In this document: piece after piece, positions 23,074-34,808 of the stretch | Position numbering within the stretch: position 1 is the stretch's first letter | How the letters are laid out: every line of letters starts with the position of its first letter | Source: Vigna angularis | Lineage: Eukaryota > Streptophyta > Magnoliopsida > Fabales > Fabaceae | DNA: 64,000 bases | Direction: 5' to 3' | Assembly: GCF_016808095.1 (NCBI RefSeq) | Contig: NC_068972.1 | Location: forward strand, 38,223,029 to 38,287,028 | Program-made: the position numbers and the translations under genes | Notes under the pieces: generated by a model | What the model was told of the DNA's origin: nothing | Databases searched by the model: none | Seen by the model: only the letters and a program-made list of their open reading frames with translations

Positions 23074-23885
23074 AAATAATTTTTTTTGAAAAAAGCATTA
23101 TTCACACCTCACTACCACAGCAAAACGGATACACAGGGGAGAGGTATGAAAAAATTGGTTTAGGGGGGAAGCATCAGTGCATGGGATCATTTTTTTAGAG
23201 ACTATTACGGCTTAAGAAGAGTGGAGACACTGCTCATCCAATCGAGAAAAAAATCGATCCCTTGCTACAACATCGATTATTCACCTGCAAAGAACAAAAA
23301 AAAGCCAACCAAAACGTAAGCACACCCTGCACTTGTGTCCTCATGTATAATCGAGTAAGCTTGTTGCATTGTGTACTTCATTTTATGATTGTTGTTGCTC
23401 TGCTTGAGTATGATATTGTTGTGTGAATACAACCCTTTCTCCATCATCATCTAATGTATAATCACATTTCATATTTAACCTGAAACCTTTAGCTACATTT
23501 TCTGTGAATGATTTCTACCCTTACCCAACACCATCATCACCCTCTCGGATCCACTCTTTGATTTCTCTTTCCCAACAAAATCATCGAATGGCCTCAATAC
23601 ATGATCCTGCCACTGATATCCCCATTTTCATACTTCTTGTTACACCCTGCTCATAGTCCCCCTGCATAAAAAATACAGAAGAAACAGACCAAATCATAAA
23701 TCAAGTGCTAGTTTATTCAAAATTGTTCCTATATAACAGCTCGCCCCATTCATCTTTGCCTTCGTTTCCCAATCAACATCCTCGCCATAATCATCATCAC
23801 CCACGCCTACGGTACACTCATCATTTCCAATCCCAATGGACAAAACATCAAATAATACAAAAATCAACAAATAAATGGCATTCAA
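23074..23885. other. Spacer between LTR-like copies A and B
   Basis: About 0.8 kb lies between the two copies. It contains a purine-rich tract (GGTTTAGGGGGGAAGC at about 23157). No coding domain is visible. If A and B were the two LTRs of one element, this would be its drastically shortened interior. Confidence 0.4.
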
Positions 23886-25358
23886 GAATTGGGTCCCTTG
23901 GACGTTGAGTGAAATGGTGGAATGAGGAGATTTAAGCAAAACCCCTAATGTTCTGAATTTGGGGCAAAACCCTCGAGCCTAGGTTTTGGGCCGCTTCTTT
24001 TTTTTTAAAAAAAAAATAACTCTCATCTAAAGCATTACTACCACTCATGCACCCCTAATTTTCCTTGTTTTTTTTCTTTCTTTTCTTTCTTAGTTGGGCC
24101 TCGAGCCCGTTGTCAATTCTGGTGACCCTAATAAAGGGTTTAGGCTTTGGTGCAACCCTATTTATATTATGTGTTTATATGCTTGCATAGCTTTCTTTTG
24201 TGCACCCTCATAGTTATTAGCTTCACCCCATGTTATATGTTACTTTTAGACTTTTATCTACTTAAATATTATTATATTTTTATTGTTAAAAAAAGTAATA
24301 AATAATTAAAAAAAACTAACACAAAAATAATTTTTTGAAAAGGTTATGTACTCATGTGACCGTTCACATAGTCCTAGTGCCTAATACTTTTCTTTCGCTT
24401 CAAAAATGATTAAAAATGTTTGAATATCATTCTAAAGGTTTGAGTACTCGTATGACCATCTGCATTGGTGTAATACTCATTACCTTCTTTTCTTCTTAAA
24501 ATAACAAAAATAATGTTGTAAAGATTGAACACTCGTGTGATCGCTCGCATCGTTCTAGTGTTCAATACTTTTCTCTCTCTTTTAAAAATAATAAAAAAGT
24601 AACAAAAATAATGTTTTAAAGGTTTGAGTACTCGTGCGATCGTCCGCATCAGTCTAGTACTTAATATCTTTAATCTTAAAAAATTATATAATGATATGAG
24701 TGCCCGTGCGATCGTCTGCATCAGCCTAGCACTCAATGCTCTCAAGTCTTAAAAAATTAAATAATGATATGAGTGCTCGTGCGATCGTCCGCATCATCCT
24801 AATACTTAATACCTTTAATCTTAAAAAATTAAATAATGGTATGAATGCTCATTTGATCGTTCACATCATCCTAGTGCTCAATAACTTTCTTTCTATCTTC
24901 AAACAATTTCCAAACAAACTTCTCAAATAGTTTTAAAGAACTACGTAACCCTAATTTCTCATTTTGAATGAGAATATGTAGGAGCAAGGTCAATCCTTGT
25001 CAGGCCCAAAAAAAATAAAAGAAGAACTACGTAACCCTAATTTCTCATTTTGAATGAGAATATGTAGGAGCAAGGTCAATCCTTGTCGGGCCCAAAAAAA
25101 ATAAAAGAATATATTTTGTTTCTTTAGAGTGTTTTTCTTGGGGATAATTAAACATTTTGAAAACCACATCACATTCGCGTATTTAATTAAGGGTACAGGC
25201 ATTGTAGGGTGCTAATACCTTCCCTACACGTAACTGACTCGCGAACCCAGAACCCAGTTTTCGTAGACCAGGCCTTATCATTTTATGATTTTTCCATAGT
25301 TTTCGAGAATAAACTATGGTGGCGACTCTAAATCTCTTTTTCCAAACCCGTCTTTTTT
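23886..25358 (+). repeat. LTR-like repeat, copy B
   Basis: This repeats copy A with the same order: GGGTCCCTTGGACGTTGAG, GGGCCTCGAGCCCGTTGTCA, the GATCG-core array at about 24350-24870, and the GTAACTGACTCGCGAAC tail. It has an extra 75-bp local duplication of AAGAACTACGTAACCCTAAT through AGGTCAATCCTTGTC (24940-25095). Its end is lost: after CCAAACCCGTC (about 25358) it changes to unrelated AT-rich sequence. Confidence 0.55.
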
Positions 25359-27295
25359 AGAAATTTTACAACTATATTTTAGAAAGGTTGAACTTTTGTA
25401 ATCATTTTAATGAGATCAAGTTTTTATCTACGTTTCTTTTTATGAGCAACCATTAATTTGTCTTTTACATTGTGTATACATCCAAGTAAGTAGTTTTGGA
25501 GCAGATGGATTTCCGAGTATTTTCTGTGTTTCTATCAAGCAGTTTTTACATGAGTATGAGTGATCATTTAAAGTCATTATTACCTTAACGAGTGTGATTA
25601 TGATAGGGTCTTCTAATATGTGTAAACATCCTGATTTTAAGATGGTTAGGCTGAGTTTGGGTGAGAGAAAGAAAAAATATAAGTTCCCCTATTTTTTATG
25701 AGATACTTTTGGATATTCTAAGGAGTTGTTTCATATTCCTCCTTGAATGGATGCATAATGATATGTATGGCAAAACATATCACGGCAAACTGTCCAACAT
25801 ACTTAATAGAGGATGTACATAAAACCTCTCACCATTAGAGAAGATATCACCTCTACATGCAAATTTTTCTTTATGGAGTTTGACATTATTTTCTCTCTTT
25901 GTCCCTTTAAATAGTTTATGTTAAGTTTGTCACCTAACCATATGTACAAATAAAATGGACTTCTTTCCAAATCTTTTATGAAATTTGTTACTAAGCACGA
26001 TTTGAATTTGTAAGATTATTCGAGTGTGAAAGTTTGTTTCCAAGAAGAAAAGATAAAATTGCACATAGTAAAAAACATAAAACAAAATCATAGAAAGAAA
26101 AAAAAAGTAAATTTAAGTTGACATAGAGAAGAAACTACAGAAAAAAAAAAAGTAAATTTAAGTTGACATAGAGAAGAAACTACAGGAAAAAAAAAGGATA
26201 GAAAACCTTATGTAAGAAGATGTCACACCACCAGTAGCTTCAAGATAAGTATTGATGAAATTTTCATTCAATCAATTGATTCAAGATAAGACTTATACAA
26301 GAAAAATCACACACTTTCAAATTACTTTAGAAAATCTCTAAAAATCAATTTCTCATTCAAGAATATATTCAAAAGTTGTTTTATAAGGAAAGTAAATGGT
26401 TATTTAACCTGTACCAAAATTTTAAACCAAATGACATGTAAGTATGTCTGAAATGCAAATTGTATATCTTAAATGGCCTAATTGTGATAAAAAATTGAAG
26501 CTAGTCTAAAATGGGATTTTGAAAAAATGGTAAATAAAATAAGGTTACTTGAGAGATTTTCAAAATTTAATTTTAAATTTAAAAAATAATTAAGAAGGAG
26601 GCACGAACCTTCTCCATTTACAGTTTGAGACGTGGTATTCAATGAAAGAAATTTATTTCTATTAAATGAAATTCAAAAAACGGTTTTAGCATTGAGTAGG
26701 AGGCACGAACCAACACACCATCATTTCCATCTTTTACAACTCACAATCTTCACCATCTTCATCATCATCGATCACGTTTTTTCCACTCTCTCCATCTCAC
26801 TCCCTCACAGGGCACACGGAGAACCTTCATCTTTCTCCACTTATTCCATCTCCAGATTTCTCCAATCACCACCATCGTCCATCTTCATCGCTTCATCTCC
26901 CTCCATAAAGCGTATCACAGAGGGGAATTTTCATCTCCTGCTTCCTTCGCCATTTTGAGACAGAGGGTTCACGCACCAGAGGCACCAATTCTCCCCAATA
27001 TCACCTCCATTCGACTACCATCTTATTCTTCCCCAAATTTTCTCTGCACGCACAACAAAAACAGAGAGAAACACACAACACAGTACCACATTTCAGAACA
27101 AGGGAAACAAAAGAAGAGAGAACAGGGAAAATCAACTCTATGGAGAAGGAAGATTCAACTGACATTGTGAGAGTGGCTCCGCTCACACCTACGATGACTC
27201 CGGTTGGGAGCTCTATGGTGGCGCCGGCGGTGGTCGAGGGAAACGAAGCCACTGGAGCTTCAATGGATATGAAGAAGATGTGGATGGACCTGGAC
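25359..27295. other. Intergenic AT-rich sequence with a GC-richer end
   Basis: No gene is recognised. A 45-bp tandem duplication lies at about 26101-26196. From 26640 to 27295 the sequence is richer in TC and GC (CACCATCATTTCCATC; GGCGCCGGCGGTGG). A frame starting at 27140 stays open across the junction into the next LTR-like block, which argues against a real protein. It could be an old gene fragment or leader next to the repeat. Confidence 0.45.
26101..26196 (+). repeat. 45-bp tandem duplication
   Basis: Two copies of GTAAATTTAAGTTGACATAG followed by AGAAGAAACTACAG are separated by an A-run. Anchors are at 26107 and 26152. Confidence 0.93.
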
Positions 27296-28055
27296 TGGTT
27301 TCAGCTTCCTGCACCCCTAGTTTTATTTTCTTTACTCCACTACTTATTTGTTTGTTTATCATGTTGGGCCTATTTTTATTTACTCCGTGCACCCCACGCT
27401 CTGTTAACCCGCAGTCCTCTGTCTTTATTTTTGAATTGGGCTTTATTACTCGGCTTCACTCATACTTTCACTGCACACATCTCACAGCACCACGTGTGTT
27501 AGTAACCTCACATTTTTACTTTTTCACACATGCTCTAATTTCTAAAACTAGTAAAAATATTAAGAATATAAAAATTTAAAATAAAAAATATTATTTTTTT
27601 GGTATTTGTACACTTATTTTCAAATAATTCAAAAAATTAAAAAAGAAAAGATTTTAAAATTAAAAATCAACACTCACATAACTTTTTTTTTTCAGAACTA
27701 TATGGAAAACTAATTTTTCATTTTGAATGAAAATATGTGGCAGCGAGTTACATCTTAGTCGGATCCCAAAAAAAAAATGGTTTCTCGTATAATTTTTTTG
27801 GGAAAAATAAACAATTTTGAAAACCACATCCATTTTACATGTTTAGTTAAAAATACCATTGTCGTAGACAACTAATACCTTCTCTATGCGATTGAGTTTC
27901 GGATTCAAAAATTTTGTAGATCATGCTTTATCTTTATAGCATTTTATAGTTTTTCAAAAAAATAAACTATGGTAATAATTTTAAATCTTTTTTAAAACTA
28001 TTTTCCTTTTTTATTCACCGTCTTGTCGTGATTTTAGTCGTGATAGACTTTGGTT
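27296..28055 (+). repeat. LTR-like repeat, copy C (diverged and shortened)
   Basis: This keeps the landmarks of copies A and B in order: CTGCACCCCTAGTTTTA, TTGGGCCT, TCATTTTGAATGAAAATATG, GAAAACCACATC, AATACCTTCTCTATGCGATT, and AATAAACTATGGTAATAATT where A has the GGCGACTCC box. It lacks the 72-bp array. Divergence is far greater than between A and B. Confidence 0.5.
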
Positions 28056-29544
28056 AACTTCAATTTTTCCATACTTTTTTGTCCACTAATGAGTATACTC
28101 CCTATCTTATTAGGCTTAATCATTTGTAATCACTAATTACACTTACTTTTACATATGAATGTAAATAAAAGTAAATTTCTTAAAATTTATAATAAAAAAA
28201 CAAACTTTATCCTTCTAGTATTTATTTATTTGAAACTTGCATGAGTGATGTAAATAAGAATGAAGAACAACTTGTTGAAGAAACAGAAGAAGAGTTCAAA
28301 GGAATACAATCAAGAAGCATGATAAATAAGAATAATGAAGAAGAAATAAAAGAGAGATTCCAAATGAGGCTGAAAAGAGGAAGACTCAAAGCTTTGAAAG
28401 AAAAGATTACCCGAATTGCATATGAGTAACTTCTTAAGAATTAGAGAAACTTGAAAGAAGTTAGAACTTGACTATTAACACTTGAGAAAACATTGGACAA
28501 ATTCTAAAATGTTAGAAGTGTATTTTTTGAACATGTAAACTACCCACATGTCATTCATAAGTAGTTTCTCTAATCCACTTGACCCTTCAAACTTTCAAAA
28601 GTCTTCTCGTGTCCACTAGGACTCCTCATAGGCACCACATAGGCTGACTTGTCCAAGTTATCATTGATTTCGCACGTAGTAATTTTTAGGAACTATCCAT
28701 ATGCATTCCCTAATTTCAAGGGCTTTAGTTGTGTTAATCATGTTTAGTGAAGTTAACATTTGATTAACAAAGTTAATTCCAAATCCGTGTGCCTTCTTCT
28801 CCCCTAGGTCAAGCTCCTCCATTATAAATAGGTGTCTCTCTCAATTGTAAACACTAATTAAAGATGGAATGAAGTTCTACTTTGAGAAATTGAGAGTTAA
28901 AAGAGTTTTTTTCTCCTGTTTTGGTTCTTATCTTGAGAAACTTTATCAAATGGTAAATTTTCATGCACTTATCTTTTGATTATTGGATTAAAGGTGGCGT
29001 ATTCTTCTCCCTTTTCTAATCTCAATCCATTCTTCCTTTCATTTCTTTACTTGTTATTGTTTTTCCATTACAATTGGTTGAATGCTTCAAACCTAACCAT
29101 GTGTTTCTTTGGCTTCTGCCATTGCTGTTCTTTTCTCCCATGGTTCCTTTGCTTCAAACACCTTCTTGATCAAGATCCTACCAACCTTCTAAGCTTCACT
29201 AGTGAGATCCTTCCTCTTACATTAATTACATATCAATAGAGTCAACGTAATAAGATAGATATAATACACAGATAAAACTTGTGCTTGGAATATATTTCAC
29301 AAAAATTTTATTTAGTATCTAGTCTTTAAAAATACACTAGTTTAGCAACTGAGTCAATTATATATTAGTGTTATGAGCACTTAATGGTGTCATATGATAA
29401 CCTCTGCATCAAGAGTTGCTAAATCAAAAATTAAAAATTATGAGTGCATCACAATCAATGCGCACCAGAAAACTCATATCAGCTGCAAGCTGCAGCTGTA
29501 GTTTGTTGAACTGATTGCATCTTGCTGGGTCTGTAGATCAATAA
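28056..29544. other. Intergenic region with an LTR- or promoter-like segment
   Basis: A small frame (28241-28429) is acidic and lysine/glutamate-rich with no known domain. At about 28832 a TATAAATA box is followed by leader-like sequence and, at about 28993, GGTGGCGTATTC. This could be a decayed LTR fragment with its own promoter. I see no supported gene here. Confidence 0.4.
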
Positions 29545-32041
29545 CTATGAAGAATCACTTGATTGGGATTGGGGAACCGAAGATGAATAAAGGAAAGATT
29601 TGGGAGGAATTTGCACAGAGCTAATGCTGCCTTCCATCATTTTCACCACTTTAGTCATTGCAGGTCGATTTGAAGGGTCGGTCTGTATGCACCACAAACT
29701 TACAATAGTCATTTTCCTTACCATTTCTTCATCATTTCGATTTTTGGCGCATCGAAATTGTAGATCTTGTTGTGATTCAAGATGGTTGTAAATCCAATGT
29801 GGAAAGTAATTTTCACTTGAAAAATCAACTCTGCGATTATTATTCTCCCTAGCACCAAGCATTTCCAAAACCATCATTCCATAACTGTATACATCTGATT
29901 TATGTGACACTCCACCAAAATTTCTGCAGAACAATTCAGGAGCGATATATCCTATGGTTCCTCTGGCAACCATCATTGATGATACAATACTTTTTTCTCT
30001 AGGACATATTTTAGCAAGTCCAAAATCTGATATTTTGGGGCAAAATAACTCATCTAGTAGTATATTGTGAGGTTTTATGTCAAAATGCAAGATTTTGGTG
30101 TTACAACCCTTGTGCAAATACTCCAGTCCTCGAGCAACACCAATGGCAATATTGTACATTGTCGTGCAATTCATTGTGAGTTTAAACCTTAAAGGATCTT
30201 TCTCTTCATATATGAACTTTTCAAGGGATCCATTGGGCATGTACTCGTATATGAGAAATCTTTTGGAGCCTTCCAAGCAAAACCCCAGTAAACTGACAAT
30301 GTTAACATGAGAAGTCATGCTAATACTAGCAACTTCATTGATGAATTCTTCTCCATCACCTTTTGACTTACTTAAAACCTTCACTGCCACAAGACTTCCA
30401 TTTTGTAACCTCCCTTTGTATACACTACCAAACCCTCCTTGGCCTAATTTTTTTTTTAAGGAGTTGGTCATTTTCTTTACCTCCAAGTAATTGTACCTTT
30501 TGGCTGAAAGGTGTCCATGTTGCTTCAAAAAGTTCTCAATCATTATGTAAGCAGGATTCTTCATGTGGCAATAATATCTTCCTAAGATGCCAGCCAAGAC
30601 CATCAAAATTCCCACTGCTCCAGCAGCTGATGTAGCTGTAGGTTTGTCACATTAAGAAGTTAAAATGAGAAAAAAAAAATACCCTTCATGATGATTTGTT
30701 TATTTTCATATCAGCTTGTCTGCAGGAGATTGTTTACTTTTTTACTTTTGTTATAGGAAGTCACCATACATATCATCTTTTTTTCTGTATTCAATCACTC
30801 ATCATTATTTATAAGATGGACTTATATTGGAAAACTCCATCAACCAATGGAGATATTTAACCTGCTATGATATAAGGCTAACAAATAATTTACAAAATTT
30901 TGTTTTTGTGTTCGAAGTTAAATAAATCACTGCAAAGATACTCGGGTTGAAAAAGTTGTACCTGCTACCACTATCTTCACCTTTCTACTAGTTTTCTCTG
31001 CAAAAACATGAAAAAAAGAGGAATTTAACAAAAACAAATAACAATAAAATCATAACTAGAAATAAGTGGTAACTTAGATCGGTTAATTAATCATTTCTTA
31101 TAACTGAGAACTTCTGTGGGACCTATATTCATGAGAAAGTGAGAAATCATATCGGATCCTTATGTGCTTGTATGAAACCGATTGCATAACTTAAACCAGT
31201 TAGATATACTTAGATCAGGTTTCTTCACTCCACATCAGAATTATGAGAGATAAATCATCAGCTTAGGAGCTAGTTGAAACAAATTATTTCCATGAATAAA
31301 CAAGGTACCTTGTATACATAAGAATTTCCCTTGGCTGTCAAGTTGACACTGGCCTCGTCTAAGACGGTAACAAGAAGAACATTCATAAGACACTTCCGTT
31401 CTAACAGGAATATCAGCTGATACATAGTCAAAGAGGCTTCCATTTGAGTTAGGTACAAGCTCATCTCTTATTGGAAGTCTAACCATTGAACACTGTTCAA
31501 AATAAGAACCATGAAGCTCTTCGGAATAGTAACTGAAGGACTCATCAACATTAGATGTGCCATAGAAGATGTCCTCATCCGGGCATATTGTAGATTTATA
31601 AAATGCTGAAGAAGGAGGATTGATGTTGAGGGTGCGGTTGCATATGAAGAAAGTAGCAGTCTTAAAATGAAGTGAAAGGAAAGGAGAAGAGGTGTCCAAA
31701 CTGGTGTAGTTTTTGCCGAACACCCCACATCTTCGTGTCAGCAAAAAGGTACGAAGTTGATCATCTCTGAAGACAAGGATGTTTGTGTTTGGATCACGTG
31801 TGATGAAACTCCATTCTCCTTTGTTCTTAACCGTTTTAATCGCATCTGGGTCACGGTCATCGCAGCCATGCATAACCAGCAAGCCACAATGAGGGTGTTT
31901 GGTGTCAGTGTAAGGGAAATACATAGTGCCCAGGTTCCCACAAAGAAATGATGGTGGGCACTTTCCCTTTGCAGAGGAGATAAAAAGCAGCAAAAGGGTG
32001 GAGAGGAAAAAGAAGGTTTGAAACGGCTCTTGATTCTTCAT
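29545..32041 (-). CDS. LRK10-like receptor kinase (complete, 3 exons)
   Basis: Exons on the minus strand: 32041-31309, 30997-30962 and 30635-29545. Borders are GT-AG and phases match, giving 1,860 nt or 619 residues. Exon 1 encodes a signal peptide (FFFLSTLLLLFISSAKG), a wall-associated galacturonan-binding-type region starting CPPSFLCGNLGTMYFPY, and a cysteine-rich stretch ending CSSCYRLRRGQCQLDSQGKF. Exons 2-3 give a juxtamembrane basic run, then a membrane helix (VGILMVLAGILG). The kinase follows with LGQGGFGSVYKG, the lysine in VAVKVL, HFDIKPHNILLD, DFGLAK and GTIGYIAPEL. The catalytic loop has HFD instead of HRD, so it is a non-RD kinase, as usual in the LRK10L class linked to immunity and stress signalling. 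It would act at the plasma membrane. All catalytic residues are present and no break is seen. The ligand and pathway cannot be read from sequence. Confidence 0.95.
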
Positions 32042-32641
32042 GTCTTCTTTGTGTTGTTATTTTGCAGTTTGTCACCTGATCAGGATGTTACAACGAAGGG
32101 ATTGAGAGACATGAGAATGGAGTTCAATGCATTGTGCTGAGGGAAAAACATGGGAAAAAAACAGAACCAGAATAGTCAGTGACTGGTAAGAGATGATGGT
32201 ATTGAATGATGCCATCAGTGAGGACTTTGAACAAGTCAGTGAAGACTTCAAACCACATGCTTTGGAAGATCTCTTTGGCAACATGCACTTCCTTTCTAAG
32301 GCACCCAACTTAATGGATTTAATAACAAAGACATTTCTCACTCTCCTCCTGTATTTGTTTCTAGGGAAGAAAACTCAGCAAAGGCAAAAGTGAGTGGGTT
32401 TTACAAATATTAAGTTTATGTGCTAGCATACAAAGAAAATTAGAGAAAGTTAATATTTAATTTAAATAATAATACTAATATAATTAAAAATAATAAAATA
32501 ATAATAATAATAATAGTAATCATTTTTATCACAGAAATAATTTAATCAATTTATAAATTTATCAATAATATAAATTTTTATCTTCCACTAATAAAAACAC
32601 ATGTTACATATGTTCACTTTTTTATGATAAAAAAATAATAA

Positions 32642-32685
<44 letters not shown>

Positions 32686-34808
32686 GTGAAAATACATGTG
32701 TATTATTTTTGTGATAATAAAAAATAATAAGGTTTTGATGCAAAAATAGTTTTTATATTTATAGAAGTGCAGAACAAAAATATCAAGATGGAAAAAAAAT
32801 GATTCATGAGGTTTTGATATGCGATCCATTACCTTATGTCAAATTCATAGAATCCTAAGGCGCTATAATACGCCCTTATTTTTTATAATATTTTCTATTA
32901 ACCATTTAAAGAATGAAAAAGGGATTTAAATATGATTTTTACTATCATGAAAGACGAGTAGACTAATTCCTAGTTTCTCACATACAGATCAATAGCATAT
33001 AGTTTACATATCTAAATATTTTAAAAAACTTTATCTGTTCGTCTAATTTTTCATTGAACAAATAAGTAATTCACAATTGTGACATAATAGAAAACTAATT
33101 TTCAATTCGAGGCCAAAAATATTTTTGAAGGACGAAAATTGAAACAAGCTGACTTGGCTAGAATTTTTGTGGGGACTAAAACTGAAAACAACCATTCTTA
33201 TAAAATGAAAGAAACCATTTTTATAACATAAAAGAAAAAAAAAGTAAGAGATAAAGTACTGTCTGAATAAGTCAATCTGGAATATGTAATTTTTTACAAG
33301 CTTAATCTCAATTTTTATTTGAAAATTTTATTCTTTACGCGATTTCTGTACTAGTATCAATTTATAAATTCTAGTGGTATTCTCGTTGATCGAGTAATTA
33401 TAGTGGCTGAATAAGTGTGTTGTGAGACCTTATTCACTAATCGAGTAGATTTGGTGGTTGGGCGAGTATGCTGTCAATCCTTATTAGTTGAGCGATTAGA
33501 TCTTTTGTAACTAAGTGAAAATATCATAATTTTAACTAAATTTGCATATATTCCTTATTATGAGTTTAAAATGTGTGATTATATGAATGTTAAAACAATG
33601 GTTGGCTTATCATATGATATGAGAATGATGGAATCGACCAAAGAAGGAATTGGTTGTGGTGTTGTTTAGTGTGTACCTTAACATATGAGAGTTAAAAAAG
33701 TAGATATCATGATATACATTCAACTCATATAGAGATGAATGAGATAGAGATGAATGAGATAAGGGAGAGAATGACAAAAGTTTTTATCATAAACTTTTGG
33801 TCTTAAGTGTGAAAGATTAACCTCGTGAGTAGTAGAGTGATAATTCTTGCATTTATGATTCTACAAAGTATAAATGTTACTAGGGTGCACAATTGCAATG
33901 AAGCTCTTTGTCAAAACATGTATCTGAATAATTGAGTATAAAGTCAATTGTATGTATGTCTTACCTTGTTGTCTCTTTTGGTTATCTTTGTGTGTGATTT
34001 GTTTTGTTTTTGTTTTTTGTGATGATCACCTTATTGATATAAACAAATGAATAATAGGTTTGAAACATTTCTAGTGATATTGTAGAGAAATCTTCATGAT
34101 CGGCTAGTAATTTTCTTTAGTTAGTTCAAATATTTACTTTTGTTTTATTAATTTTATGTGTTGTTTTATAAGTTGAAAAAGATTAACTTTTGGGCATTAC
34201 ATAAAATGTATTAAAAAAATATGATTTTATTAAGTATTTCAAATGATTTTCATTTTTATCTAAGTATACTACTATCTACAATTTGATGGTAATGGTATAA
34301 TTATTATTTCTGTTTTTCTATTCTAAATTTGTTTCTTCACTCTCAAATCTCATACAATTTGTGTTAACTCATTTATAAAAACGAGAAGAAGTAATTACTT
34401 AGCGAGTTACACGAGATTAAATAAATGAGGAACAAATTAATTAACGAGTTAAAAAAGAAAAAAAAAATCAAAAGTAACACCTACGTATTTCCTTACCAGT
34501 AAAAATACGTGGATGAAGATAAAAAATATTTTGATTATAAAATATTTTTTTTAACAGATACAATAAAGCCTTTTAAGAAGTTGAATTGGAAATATTTAAA
34601 TTTATCATGCCTTTAAAATTATCAGAAATGTATTAGTAAAAGATTATAAAAAAGCATATAGTATTCTTTTCTTACTCAACCTCGTATCATGTAATGTATG
34701 TGCTGGTTTGGGTTTTGGGTTTTGTTGGCAGCAAACCTATATCTTGGATCCCATCAGGTTGGAACCTACACAAAGGTTGTTGGTAACCGGTGAGTGTTGA
34801 AGAGAACG
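32042..34808. other. Divergent intergenic region between the receptor kinase and NTAQ1
   Basis: This 2.77-kb region must contain the promoters of both genes. It is AT-rich with an ATT microsatellite at 32643-32685 and no other repeat I can support. Small open frames at 32072-32393 on both strands overlap each other and lack domains. Confidence 0.6.
32643..32685. repeat. (ATT)n microsatellite
   Basis: About 14 uninterrupted ATT units. Confidence 0.95.

Noticed and set aside
27140..27502. Possible short gene starting MEKEDSTDIVRVAPLTP
   Set aside because: It runs through the junction into LTR-like copy C and has no recognisable homologue, so it was left as unclassified.
32072..32341. Minus-strand 89-codon frame upstream of the receptor kinase
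   Set aside because: It lies in the kinase leader/promoter, has no domain, and overlaps an open frame on the other strand.
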